Positions 10,267 to 18,868 of a stretch of DNA of 57,386 bases are shown one piece after another. The DNA is taken from positions 9,555 through 66,940 of the forward strand of contig DAPT01000073.1 in NCBI GenBank assembly GCA_002502215.1, in the 5' to 3' direction. Origin of the DNA: Euryarchaeota archaeon UBA124. GTDB lineage: Archaea; Thermoplasmatota; Poseidoniia; Poseidoniales; Poseidoniaceae. Made by a program: the position numbers and the translations under genes. Position 1 is the first letter of the stretch. The number at the start of each line of letters is the position of its first letter. Below the pieces are notes generated by a model. That model had not been told where the DNA came from, did no database searches, and worked only from the letters and a program-made list of their open reading frames with translations.

Positions 10267-10304
10267 GTTTAGGGTTGCCTAAAACGTTTAGGGTTGCCTA
10301 AAAA
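10267..10304. promoter_or_regulatory. Two tandem 19-bp repeats, each a palindrome TTTAGG-N4-CCTAAA (candidate operator)
   Basis: The 19-mer GTTTAGGGTTGCCTAAAAC occurs at 10267-10285 and again, with one final-base change, at 10286-10304. Within each copy TTTAGG and CCTAAA form a perfect inverted repeat around GTTG (10268-10283 and 10287-10302). Palindromes with TTAGG/CCTAA half sites are typical of DtxR/IdeR/MntR-type metal regulators. The placement, ~100 bases before nuoA, suggests metal-dependent control of the Fe-S-rich complex I operon. That role is inferred, and no such regulator is encoded in the window. Confidence 0.6.
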
Positions 10305-10399
10305 AGGTGCCCCAGTTCTTATGGTGTATTGGGAACGCTTATGGAGGGCATTCAAGTGGCATTAAACAGAGTGCGGAGACGTTCTTGAGGCGATGGCAA

Positions 10400-10867
10400 A
10401 TGGTCGACACAGGTTCAGTCCCGAGCGCTTATCTCTCAATCGGATTTTTGGCGATTGTTGGCATCCTCATGCCGCTTACAAATTTCATCATGTCATGGGC
10501 ACTCCGACCACGAACCGACCCAGCGCGCCCCCACATTACCAGGTCCTACCTCTTGGAAGGCTACGAGCGTGATCACAGCCTCTACCCACGTCGTCTTTCC
10601 ACATTCGAATGCGGAAGCGAACCAATTGGGGATGCGATGATTCAATTTCACTTCCAATATTACTGGTACGCCATCGTCTTCTTGGTCTTCGATGTTGCCT
10701 TTATGTTCCTCGTTCTTGCCGGCATGGTTACTGCTGATGAGACTTCAAAGACAACCGGAGACATCGCGAACGCCGAAGCAGGCTTAGCGATTATTGGAGT
10801 GTTCTTTGCCATCATGTCACTCGGCGTGTGGTATGTGTTCCGCAAGCGAGGCCGAATCTACATTTGA
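10400..10867 (+). CDS. nuoA: NADH-quinone oxidoreductase-type complex I subunit A
   Basis: A 155-residue membrane subunit of the proton-pumping arm. It has the family signature YECG-like region as STFECGSEPIGDAMIQFHFQYYWYAIVFLVFDVAF, which covers TM2 with its acidic residue, and three membrane helices. I chose ATG 10400 (MVDTGSVP) because family alignment begins just after it and GAGG lies nine bases upstream. The frame is open back to a GTG at 10307, which would add 31 non-family residues. It is the first gene of the eleven-subunit operon. Its stop overlaps the ribosome site of nuoB in TGAGGTGA. Confidence 0.92.
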   Translation: MVDTGSVPSAYLSIGFLAIVGILMPLTNFIMSWALRPRTDPARPHITRSYLLEGYERDHSLYPRRLSTFECGSEPIGDAMIQFHFQYYWYAIVFLVFDVAFMFLVLAGMVTADETSKTTGDIANAEAGLAIIGVFFAIMSLGVWYVFRKRGRIYI

Positions 10868-10877
10868 GGTGAATCAT

Positions 10878-11471
10878 ATGGCAGAATCTGGAGAAAACTA
10901 CACTGCATTCAACAGTCGAGCATTGGTTGAAGTTGTCGGCGACGTTACCGATGAAGCGCTCAAGGCGACAAAGATCAAACAATTGCTTTCGGTTCTCGCT
11001 GGCCGATTCTTCAACTGGGGTGGCCGAAAATCCCTCTTCACACTCCACCTTGGAATCAAGTGTTGTGCCATCGAAATGGCTGCTGCGGCAACTCCTCGGT
11101 TCGACGGAGATCGATTCGGTGTACTGTTCCGTTCGTCTCCTCGTCAATCCGATGTTCTTCTTGTGAACGGGCCTATCAGCAAAAAGTTCGCTGACAAGGT
11201 CGTTCGACTCTGGGAACAAATGCCAGAGCCGAAGTACTGCATCGCTATGGGCGAATGCGCAATCTCTGGCGGACCTTACTTCCAATCCTACAACATCTTG
11301 GAAGGTGTTGACACCGTTATTCCAGTCGACGTCTATGTTCCTGGATGCCCTCCACGCCCGGAAGCCCTTATTGATGGATTTGGACTTCTTCGTGAGAAGA
11401 TCATTCGAATTGGTGGTGCGCCGAGCACAGGCCGTGATGGTGAGAAACCCGTGATTGTAGGAGAGGACTGA
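10878..11471 (+). CDS. nuoB: Complex I subunit B (20-kDa type, [4Fe-4S] cluster N2)
   Basis: A 197-residue subunit that carries the terminal cluster N2, which passes electrons to quinone. The four ligands are visible: Cys62-Cys63 (IKCCAIE), Cys127 (MGECAISGG) and Cys157 (VPGCPPRPE). ATG 10878 follows GAGGTGA (10866-10872). The frame extends upstream to 10794 only within nuoA. Length and spacing match the family. The short Asp/Glu-containing tail is unremarkable. Confidence 0.96.
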   Translation: MAESGENYTAFNSRALVEVVGDVTDEALKATKIKQLLSVLAGRFFNWGGRKSLFTLHLGIKCCAIEMAAAATPRFDGDRFGVLFRSSPRQSDVLLVNGPISKKFADKVVRLWEQMPEPKYCIAMGECAISGGPYFQSYNILEGVDTVIPVDVYVPGCPPRPEALIDGFGLLREKIIRIGGAPSTGRDGEKPVIVGED

Positions 11472-11472
11472 G

Positions 11473-12123
11473 ATGGGAATGAGCATCTCTGCTGAACAAA
11501 ATGCAGCTGCTGCTGCTGCCTTCGCTGAGCAAGTTGAGCGCCAATTTGGCGGAAGCGGCGTTACAGTATCCGTTGAAAACCACAACAATGCTGCAAAGTA
11601 TGCGTTCATACGAATGACATGCCCGCCTCAGCATTGGATCGCAGTCGCTAAATGGATGCGTTTTGATGGAGGCGTCAATTATTGTTCGATGGTTACAGGT
11701 ACACATTACCCAGAAGGAACAGATCGCGGATGGGGCGTAGCGTATCACTTCTTGCGACAACCTGTACGCGATGTCAACCCGTTTACTGCAGATGTTCTCG
11801 AGGCCAGTGAACTTGAAGGCGCTTCTATACCCCTCGAAGTCGAAGTTCTCATCGACTTACCCAGCGGCGATGCTCCGGTGGTTCCAAGCGTCCAATCCAT
11901 TTGGATAGGTGCGGATTGGAATGAAAAGGAGACCTGGGATCTTGTCGGTATCCGATTTGAAGGCCACCAAAACATGCATCGTGTCTTGAATCCTCACGAC
12001 AGTCCAGAAGGATTCCACCCGTTGCAAAAGCAACACCAAATCCGTTACCACGATTTCAATGAAATGTACGACGATGCACAAGGATTTGTGCGCAAACCTT
12101 CGGATGAAGGCCGCGTAAAGTGA
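11473..12123 (+). CDS. nuoC: Complex I subunit C (30-kDa type)
   Basis: A 216-residue peripheral-arm subunit, not fused to NuoD. Its C-terminal signature is present (WDLVGIRFEGHQNMHRVL, then HPLQK). The N-terminus has an Ala-rich helical leader. It starts one base after the nuoB stop, so translation is probably coupled. It forms the connecting module with NuoB, NuoD and NuoI at the quinone site. Confidence 0.92.
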   Translation: MGMSISAEQNAAAAAAFAEQVERQFGGSGVTVSVENHNNAAKYAFIRMTCPPQHWIAVAKWMRFDGGVNYCSMVTGTHYPEGTDRGWGVAYHFLRQPVRDVNPFTADVLEASELEGASIPLEVEVLIDLPSGDAPVVPSVQSIWIGADWNEKETWDLVGIRFEGHQNMHRVLNPHDSPEGFHPLQKQHQIRYHDFNEMYDDAQGFVRKPSDEGRVK

Positions 12124-12132
12124 GGTGAGCAT

Positions 12133-13272
12133 ATGGCACAAATGTGGATTACAATGGGCCCTCAGCACCCGATGACACACGGCCTCTGGACACTTCGAGT
12201 AAAGGTTGATGGAGAAACCGTTGTCGATACAGAAGCTGAACTTGGTTACATTCATCGCGGTGTAGAAAAGATTGCAGAAGCGAGAGATTTCACTCAAGTG
12301 ACACCGTATTGTGACCGTCTCTGTTACGTAAGCGCCATGACATGGGCCAACTCCTACATCTACGCAGCAGAAGACTTGCTTGAAGTGGAAGTTCCGGAAC
12401 GTGCTGAATACATTCGACTTATTGCTGCTGAACTGCAACGACTCGCATCGCACTTGATGTGGCTTGGAGCCTTTGGCCCCGACATAGGAAACCTGACGTT
12501 GATGACATGGTGCATGAGGGACCGTGAGATGTTCCTCGATCTTCTGCAAGAGCTTGGAGGGTCACGAATGCACTACAACTATCCGCGAATTGGTGGTGTA
12601 AAACGCGACATTCCAGTAGGGTTTGCCGACCGTGCCCGAGCAAAAATCAAGTTGTTTGAGAACCGAATCAATGAATACGAAATGATGCTCGACGAATCGA
12701 CCATCTGGCTCGTGCGCCTTCAGGGCGTTGGCTATTCTCGAGCAGAAGACATGGTCAACTCAGGGGTGTCTGGACCGAATGTTCGTGCTGCTGGAGTCAA
12801 CTACGACGTACGTTGGGCACACCCATACTCTGTCTACGATCAGGTCGACTGGGAGCCGGCGGTTGAGAAACCAACATCGGTCAAAGGTGCTGATTGCTAT
12901 GATCGCTACCGTGTTCGAATGGAAGAAATGCGCCAATCATGCAAAATGACGCTTGACGCTCTTGATAAGATTCCTGGCGGAGCCAACACTCACTACAACA
13001 CGGGCGATGAGATGATCATCACCAAGGCCCCCACTCGTGCGCCTGAGGGTGCAACGGGATTCAGCAATTACGAATGCACACGCGGCGCTTCACAATTCTA
13101 CATTCAAGGCGGCGGTGATGGACGAGGAAAGAACCCATACCGACTCTCAATCCGATCACCAATGTTCATCACCATTCCTTACGTTGCAAAGACCATGATT
13201 GGTTACAAGGTTGCAGATATCCCTGCAATCATGGGCAGCTTTGACCCCTGCATTGGAGAGACAGATCGTTGA
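12133..13272 (+). CDS. nuoD: Complex I subunit D (49-kDa type, quinone site)
   Basis: A 379-residue subunit homologous to the large subunit of [NiFe] hydrogenases; together with NuoB it lines the quinone chamber. Family landmarks are MGPQHPMTHG, ELGYIHRGVEK, ASHLMWLG, GGSRMHYNYPRIGG and the C-terminal SFDPCIGETDR. The hydrogenase nickel-binding CxxC pairs are absent, as expected for a respiratory enzyme. The start ATG 12133 follows TGAGGTGAG, in which the nuoC stop and the ribosome site overlap. Confidence 0.95.
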   Translation: MAQMWITMGPQHPMTHGLWTLRVKVDGETVVDTEAELGYIHRGVEKIAEARDFTQVTPYCDRLCYVSAMTWANSYIYAAEDLLEVEVPERAEYIRLIAAELQRLASHLMWLGAFGPDIGNLTLMTWCMRDREMFLDLLQELGGSRMHYNYPRIGGVKRDIPVGFADRARAKIKLFENRINEYEMMLDESTIWLVRLQGVGYSRAEDMVNSGVSGPNVRAAGVNYDVRWAHPYSVYDQVDWEPAVEKPTSVKGADCYDRYRVRMEEMRQSCKMTLDALDKIPGGANTHYNTGDEMIITKAPTRAPEGATGFSNYECTRGASQFYIQGGGDGRGKNPYRLSIRSPMFITIPYVAKTMIGYKVADIPAIMGSFDPCIGETDR

Positions 13273-13281
13273 AGTGATACC

Positions 13282-14790
13282 ATGGACGACATATACGACC
13301 TGAGAAGTCTCTTCATTGGAGAAGAGAGTTTTGCTCATAAGACCATAACTTCTCTTCTCGAAGGAACACCTCTTGAGGAAAGCTCCTCAGCAATTGCATT
13401 CGGTGTCGGAACCTTTGCGGTCGTTAACATTGTGTTCTTGCTTCTGTTTTTCTCCCAATTCGCAATCCTATGGATTGAGCGAAAAGCCGTTGCTCGAATG
13501 AACGACCGACGTGGTGCAACAACTGCTCTTCGTTCACTCTGGGTTGGCGAAAACGGTGTGACCGCTGGCGCGTGGTGGAACATGTTGCCATTCGGACTAG
13601 GCCGTCCCGTTGGTGCACTCAACAAGTGGCTCAACAATCGCTTCGGAAACGCATCCGATCACGAGACGGTTGACCGTGTTGGGAATCGCTCATGGATGGG
13701 CCTTAGCATCCTTCCAGGTTTCTTCCAGAACGTTGCGGATGGAATGAAATTTCTCGTGAAGGAACACATGGTACCACGTCGTGCAGACAAACTCATCTTT
13801 GAGGTTTCACCGTTCCTTATTGTCTCAACAACGCTTCTGATTCTCGGCATGATTCCACTTTCAAGCGGAATTTATGCAACAAACCCGGACCTTTCGATTC
13901 TCTACATTATTGCCATTTTTGGAATTGCTCCGATCGGTGTCTTCTTTGCAGGTTGGTCTTCCAACAACAAATACACGCTCATCGGAGGTATTCGTTCAGC
14001 GGCCCAACTGACCGCTTACGAGATTCCACTTTTACTCACACTTCTTTCTGTTGCTATGCTCACGGGTACGTTCAACATTATTGAAAGCGTCCACTTCCAA
14101 CATACAGCAGGAGCATGGAACATCTTCCTTATGCCACTGGGTGGTGCTTTGTTCCTCATCACCATGATCGCTGAAGTTGAACGTGTACCGTTCGACATGC
14201 CAGAAGCCGAAGCCGAACTTGTTGAAGGGTGGTGGACTGAATACGGGGGCATGCGTTTCGGAATGTTGTTCATGGCCGAATACATTCGAACTTATGCAGC
14301 ATGTTTCCTCTTTACTCACTTTTTCCTCGGTGGATGGCACCTTCCCTTCCAGGGCATCATTGGAAGCATCCCGTATCTTGGTCCTGCCTACCTTTTGATT
14401 CCAGGTGCTCTTGTCGTTCTCATCAAGGCATGGCTCGTTTTCCTTATCGTCTTCGTTTGGGCGCGATTCTCACTCGCTCGTATCCGAACCGACCAAATCC
14501 TCGAGTTTGGTTGGCGTATGCTCCTCCCTCTTGCCGTCCTGCAAGTCGTTCTTGCAGCAGTCTACCGTCTTTACCTGTTTGACCTTTCAGGCATGTCTGA
14601 CTCAACCTACGGAGGAACCGCTTGGGATGCGTTTGGAATCCCGTTCCTCGTCCCAGCTTTGACCACAATCCTGTGGCTTGCTCTCTTCTTCCTCTTGCTC
14701 AATGATACGGGCAAGAACGAGCGCACTGAGCGTATGTACCACGTGCAAACGGTGCAACCCGCAGGTACACATACTCCTGGACAGGACTGA
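13282..14790 (+). CDS. nuoH: Complex I subunit H, enlarged by a loop insertion
   Basis: A 502-residue, multi-helix membrane subunit that connects the quinone site to the proton channels. Usual family length is about 320-410. Recognisable blocks are WIERKAVARMNDRRG (~64-78), FFQNVADGMKFLVKE (~147-161), EVERVPFDMPEAEAELV and a YMMEYI-like RFGMLFMAEYI. About 57 extra residues (near 81-140) separate the first two blocks, and an N-terminal extension adds ~35. The insertion falls in the first cytoplasmic loop, which in known structures touches the quinone entrance. Its stop forms TGAGGTGA ahead of nuoI. Confidence 0.94.
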   Translation: MDDIYDLRSLFIGEESFAHKTITSLLEGTPLEESSSAIAFGVGTFAVVNIVFLLLFFSQFAILWIERKAVARMNDRRGATTALRSLWVGENGVTAGAWWNMLPFGLGRPVGALNKWLNNRFGNASDHETVDRVGNRSWMGLSILPGFFQNVADGMKFLVKEHMVPRRADKLIFEVSPFLIVSTTLLILGMIPLSSGIYATNPDLSILYIIAIFGIAPIGVFFAGWSSNNKYTLIGGIRSAAQLTAYEIPLLLTLLSVAMLTGTFNIIESVHFQHTAGAWNIFLMPLGGALFLITMIAEVERVPFDMPEAEAELVEGWWTEYGGMRFGMLFMAEYIRTYAACFLFTHFFLGGWHLPFQGIIGSIPYLGPAYLLIPGALVVLIKAWLVFLIVFVWARFSLARIRTDQILEFGWRMLLPLAVLQVVLAAVYRLYLFDLSGMSDSTYGGTAWDAFGIPFLVPALTTILWLALFFLLLNDTGKNERTERMYHVQTVQPAGTHTPGQD

Positions 14791-14801
14791 GGTGAAGAAA
14801 C

Positions 14802-15785
14802 ATGCCTACACACCCTCAAGCAAAACCGAATTTCCGAAATTTGTTCTGGTATCCTTTCAAGATTACCTTGATTACAGCGCTCAGAACCTTTCCGTTCCTA
14901 GGGCGCATGTTCCCAAAGAAATTAGGAATGGGATACCACAATACTTCCCACCCTGAATTCTTGGACGAGGCAAGCGAACATCGGGCAAAAAGTCGAGCAA
15001 AGTACAACGACATATCAAAGCAAGAATTTGCCCCTGACCGCGTTACATCGGATTTGTTCCCGAGTTTGTGGAAGCCGCAAACGGTTCAGTATCCGTACGA
15101 GCGCCTTGAAGACATGGAACCATGGCTGTTCGTACCTGGAAACTACAACGGACGAATCGGTGTCATCTGGGAGACCTGTACGGCATGCAAGATGTGCGTT
15201 AACATATGTCCAAACGATTGTTTGCACATGACCACAGAACTGCGTGTTGACGTTCTCGACAACGCAGAGGGCGAATACGATGGCTATGGTGCTGAACTCG
15301 AAGTCGGTGGATATGCCGCCAAGTTCCGAGAAGAAGTGACCGAAGAACTGGAATCCTTTGACCTCATCACCGCACACTCAGCACCTCCTTCTGAATGGAG
15401 GTTTGCTCAAGTGTTGGATCTCTCAGGAGACACTGCAACGGTTCGATGGAATGATTCGGGGCAAGAGGAGATTCTTGCTCAATCCGATCTCCGCACAGCC
15501 GACGATCAAATTGTATCTGGTCGCATTGACATCGGTCGCTGCATGTTCTGCGGACTTTGCATGGAAGCCTGTGGCTTCACATCGTTCTTCATGACCAACG
15601 AATACGACGGTATGTCTGGCTTCACTCGACAGGATCTATGGTTCGATGCAAATCGGACTCGCGTTCTACCTTCAGTTCACCAAGAAGCGGTTGATGGCGA
15701 GCTTGCAAAGCGTGCCACCAAAGAACGCGATAAGCGGGCAAAGGCTGCTGCAAAAGCAGCCAAGGCCGCTGAGGAAGGTGCCTGA
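14802..15785 (+). CDS. nuoI: Complex I subunit I, 2x[4Fe-4S] ferredoxin-type, with large insert between clusters
   Basis: A 327-residue subunit; typical relatives have ~160-220 residues. The first cluster motif has Cys126, 129, 132 and 136 (CTACKMCVNICP). The second has Cys237, 240, 243 and 247 (CMFCGLCMEACG), with Gly in place of the usual Pro. About 100 residues separate the motifs, where the family usually has about 28. The extra part is acidic and ends in what may be a small SH3/Tudor-like barrel (VLDLSGDTATVRWND). The N-terminus is extended and the C-terminus is an Ala/Lys helix. Start ATG 14802 follows GGTGAAGAAAC. Confidence 0.93.
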   Translation: MPTHPQAKPNFRNLFWYPFKITLITALRTFPFLGRMFPKKLGMGYHNTSHPEFLDEASEHRAKSRAKYNDISKQEFAPDRVTSDLFPSLWKPQTVQYPYERLEDMEPWLFVPGNYNGRIGVIWETCTACKMCVNICPNDCLHMTTELRVDVLDNAEGEYDGYGAELEVGGYAAKFREEVTEELESFDLITAHSAPPSEWRFAQVLDLSGDTATVRWNDSGQEEILAQSDLRTADDQIVSGRIDIGRCMFCGLCMEACGFTSFFMTNEYDGMSGFTRQDLWFDANRTRVLPSVHQEAVDGELAKRATKERDKRAKAAAKAAKAAEEGA

Positions 15786-15786
15786 G

Positions 15787-16062
15787 ATGGACGTCGCCTC
15801 AACGACCGAAACAATCATTTTTTTCGTGTTCGCTACAATTACCATCCTTGGAGCGTTGGGGCTAATCTATGCACAACGAGTTGCACATTCGATGCTCTCA
15901 CTGATTTTCTGTTTCATGGCCGTATCAGGTATCTTCATCCTCATGGGTGCCGAATTCTTGGCCGCCATCCAAATTCTCGTTTATTTGGCCAGCGTTGGTT
16001 TGGTCGTTTTGTTTGGTATTATGCTGACGCGCCGACAAATTCAGGAGGAGGATTTTGAATGA
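15787..16062 (+). CDS. nuoJ: Complex I subunit J, N-terminal half (split NuoJ)
   Basis: A 91-residue membrane protein with three helices, corresponding to the first half of bacterial NuoJ (AHSMLSLIFCFMAVSGIF, then FLAAIQILVYLASVGLVVLFGIML, which holds the pi-bulge helix region). I chose ATG 15787, which follows the nuoI stop by one base. The frame is open upstream to 15646 but that is nuoI coding sequence. The split into two genes is known from other archaea with Fpo/Nuo complexes. Confidence 0.9.
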   Translation: MDVASTTETIIFFVFATITILGALGLIYAQRVAHSMLSLIFCFMAVSGIFILMGAEFLAAIQILVYLASVGLVVLFGIMLTRRQIQEEDFE

Positions 16063-16325
16063 GATTGATGTCTACACTAACCCGTCTTGGCTTGATTTTC
16101 CTTGCCGGTGCAATGATTACAGTTCTTGGAACGTCCGAACTTTGGGACGAAGAACCGAAGGAAATCACCACCCTTGATCTCGCAAACACAATGCTCGATG
16201 ATTGGGCTCTTCCCTTGCTCATTCTTGGTGTTCTGATGGCCATGGCTATGATGGGTGCTGCTTACCTCGTTCGGGACGAACGTCGTGAAAATTTGGAATG
16301 GGAGCAGCGAGGTGAAGACGCATGA
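16059..16325 (+). CDS. Complex I subunit J, C-terminal half
   Basis: An 88-residue protein with two hydrophobic segments (LGLIFLAGAMITVLG and WALPLLILGVLMAMAMMGAAYLV) and a charged tail, matching the C-terminal part of NuoJ. It overlaps the previous gene by four bases (ATGA) and the next by four more, so translation is tightly coupled. Met4 at 16068 is a possible alternative start. The call depends largely on position in the operon. Confidence 0.82.
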   Translation: MRLMSTLTRLGLIFLAGAMITVLGTSELWDEEPKEITTLDLANTMLDDWALPLLILGVLMAMAMMGAAYLVRDERRENLEWEQRGEDA

Positions 16326-16624
16326 TTGATCCAGCATGGGTAAGCGTTCTTTCTGCTATTTTGTTCACCATCGGTCTGTGGGGCGCTTTCACTCGGAAGA
16401 ATGCCATCGTCGTCTTGATGTGTCTTGAATTGATTCTCAACGCTGCGAATCTTCAGTTTGTTGCAGCAGCCATCCAACATGGAGACGCATCCGGTTGGGT
16501 TTACGCCATTTTTGCTATTGCCATAGCAGCCTCAGAGGTTGCCATTGGTCTAGCCATTTTCCTCGCCATGTACGGCCAACACGAAACGATTTCACTCGAT
16601 GACGTGAATCTCTTGAAACACTGA
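16322..16624 (+). CDS. nuoK: Complex I subunit K
   Basis: A 100-residue, three-helix subunit. The pattern LMCLELILNAANLQFV contains the conserved membrane Glu of helix 2, and IAASEVAIGLAI the Glu of helix 3, both part of the proton path. It starts in an ATGA overlap with the preceding gene. Its stop is followed by GGTGAG, giving the TGAGGTGA junction before nuoL. Confidence 0.95.
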   Translation: MIDPAWVSVLSAILFTIGLWGAFTRKNAIVVLMCLELILNAANLQFVAAAIQHGDASGWVYAIFAIAIAASEVAIGLAIFLAMYGQHETISLDDVNLLKH

Positions 16625-16630
16625 GGTGAG

Positions 16631-18868
16631 ATGATGGCTGGTGGCGGTGCAATAACAACGATTGACAGTGGAATCATTGAATATGCGATATTTATCGTTC
16701 TTTTACCAATGCTCGCATTCCCAATCATTCTCTTCCTTGGACATATTTTCAATGGAAACCAAACATGGGTAAAGTCGGCGAAAGAAGGGGGTCTCATCGC
16801 ACTACCGATAATGGTTGCAAGTTTCGTTCTCTCTTTACTTCTCATTGTTGAATTCATAGGAGCAAGCCAAGGAGAATATTCCATTGGGACATGGTTGTCC
16901 TTTGGCTGGATTGATGCCAATACAATGGAAATTGATGACATGGCGTTTGGGGTTGGAATCTACATTGACCACGTCACAGTGATGCTTCTCTTCGTCGCTT
17001 CCTTCCTCTGCATGCTCATTAACATCTTCAGCATTGGATACATGAACACCGATCCAATTAACGACAACCGAAACCATCGTTTCTACGCTGAATTTGTCCT
17101 TTTCTGTTCAGGTATGCTCGGTATGGTTCTGGCTGATTCCTTCCTTTGGTTGTTCATCTTCTGGGAACTGATGGGTCTCTGTTCATACCTCCTCATTGGA
17201 TTTTACTACGAGAAACCGAGTGCAGCATATGCAGCAAAGAAAGCATTCCTTACGACCCGTATAGGAGACGTTTTTCTCGTAATAGGTTTAGTTATGCTGT
17301 GGAATCTTTTCGGTTCACTTGACTATGATGTCGTTTTCTATGAGGGTAACATTGCAAAAGTCGATCCAGGCGAACTTCAACTTGCTTTGGGCATGATGTT
17401 TATTGGCGCAGTTGGTAAATCTGCTCAATTCCCACTCCACGTATGGCTTCCCGATGCGATGGAAGGACCAACACCCGTTTCAGCTCTAATCCACGCTGCA
17501 ACGATGGTCAACGCCGGTCTCTATCTCGTTGCTCGAATGTTCCCATTCTTTGCGAATGGGGATATGGCCGGTGAACTCGTTGACCTCGCATTCATTATTG
17601 CCGCAATAGGAGGTATTACCGCCGTCATGGCTGCTGCAATTGCCTTTGTTCAAGATGATTTGAAGAAGGTGCTGGCATACTCCACAATGAGTCAACTGGC
17701 TTACATATTCACTGGATTAGGAGCTGCATTATGGCTTGCAAACACACCTGGAAAAGAAAAATATGCAATCGTGGCTTTCGGAGCTGCACTGTTCCACCTT
17801 TTCAATCACGCAATGGCAAAAGGAATGCTCTTCATGGCAAGTGGTTCTGTCATCCATGAGATGCATCATGCACACCATGACACTCATCATCACGATGACC
17901 ACGGCGACGATCACCATGACGACCATCACGATGACTTCGACGCACAGTCGATGTCGAACATGGGTGGCCTTGCATCGAAGATGCCGATTACTGCAACAGC
18001 GATGTTGGTGGGCTCAGCGTCCATTATGGGATTGCCATTCATTGGAGGATTTTGGTCGAAGGAGGGCATCATTGCAAATGCATGGCGTGTTGCGCTCGAA
18101 GACCCTCGGTTCTTCTTCCCGGCTGCTTGTGTTCTTCTTGGCGCTGCCATGACTGGATTTTACATGTCGAGAATGTGGCTCAAGACGTTCGCAGGCAAAC
18201 CAAAGACGGAAGTTGCAGAGCACGTCCACGAACAAACACCATGGATTCCAATTCCATTGGTCGTTCTGACGTTCGTATCATTGTCGAGTGTGATTCTAGC
18301 TGGAATGATGTTTACGCATTGGTCAAGCGATACTGGTTATGCTTTCTTTAGCGATAAGAATCTCATCGATGGTATGATCTACGAATTTGAACACGTATTC
18401 CTCAATCCAGATGCGTTCTTCTTCGTCTTGACGTATGTGGCCATCTTCATTGGCGCAATTGTTGGCCCTGGCCTTGCTATGGCTCTTTACGGTGGATCGC
18501 TCAAAGAAGGTGAGAAAGCAAAACCATGGATGCAGCCAATCGTCAACTTGTCGTCACGAGTCAACAAAAAACGTGGATTCGACAACAGCGCATGGGCGAA
18601 TTCGGGTCTTTCAGATGCACTTAGGGAACGATTGTATTTTGACAAGTGGTACGATGCGGCCATGCTGAAACTTGTTGTCGGTTTCGCAAACATCAGTGCT
18701 GCTTTCGATCGAAATGTTGTTGATGGAACCATCAAAACAATCGAATCAACATCTCAGAAAATCTCCACACAGGTTCGCCGCTTGACAACTGGATCTGCTC
18801 GAGACTACATCATGATGGCAGCCTTGGGTGTCCTTGTCATCTACTTGCTTCTGGGGGTGATGATTTGA
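16631..18868 (+). CDS. nuoL: Complex I subunit L (antiporter-like), with His/Asp-rich loop
   Basis: A 745-residue antiporter-like proton-channel subunit with the long C-terminal lateral helix expected of NuoL. Family blocks include LFIFWELMGLCSYLLIGFYYE, FPLHVWLPDAMEGPTPVSALIHAATMV and SKEGII. Residues 409-435, in a loop that is normally short, hold 13 His and many Asp (for example HHAHHDTHHHDDHGDDHH). That loop could bind metal ions. The start is ATG 16631, with a second ATG at 16634; GGTGAG lies just upstream. The end overlaps nuoM by TTGA. Confidence 0.95.
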   Translation: MMAGGGAITTIDSGIIEYAIFIVLLPMLAFPIILFLGHIFNGNQTWVKSAKEGGLIALPIMVASFVLSLLLIVEFIGASQGEYSIGTWLSFGWIDANTMEIDDMAFGVGIYIDHVTVMLLFVASFLCMLINIFSIGYMNTDPINDNRNHRFYAEFVLFCSGMLGMVLADSFLWLFIFWELMGLCSYLLIGFYYEKPSAAYAAKKAFLTTRIGDVFLVIGLVMLWNLFGSLDYDVVFYEGNIAKVDPGELQLALGMMFIGAVGKSAQFPLHVWLPDAMEGPTPVSALIHAATMVNAGLYLVARMFPFFANGDMAGELVDLAFIIAAIGGITAVMAAAIAFVQDDLKKVLAYSTMSQLAYIFTGLGAALWLANTPGKEKYAIVAFGAALFHLFNHAMAKGMLFMASGSVIHEMHHAHHDTHHHDDHGDDHHDDHHDDFDAQSMSNMGGLASKMPITATAMLVGSASIMGLPFIGGFWSKEGIIANAWRVALEDPRFFFPAACVLLGAAMTGFYMSRMWLKTFAGKPKTEVAEHVHEQTPWIPIPLVVLTFVSLSSVILAGMMFTHWSSDTGYAFFSDKNLIDGMIYEFEHVFLNPDAFFFVLTYVAIFIGAIVGPGLAMALYGGSLKEGEKAKPWMQPIVNLSSRVNKKRGFDNSAWANSGLSDALRERLYFDKWYDAAMLKLVVGFANISAAFDRNVVDGTIKTIESTSQKISTQVRRLTTGSARDYIMMAALGVLVIYLLLGVMI

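Noticed and set aside
10812..11609. 265-codon open frame on the minus strand across nuoB and the start of nuoC
   Set aside because: It is antisense to two clearly conserved subunits, has a Cys/His/Ser-rich composition typical of a shadow frame, and has no ribosome site.
11857..12549. 230-codon minus-strand frame across nuoC/nuoD
   Set aside because: Antisense to well-conserved nuoD; no recognisable protein features.
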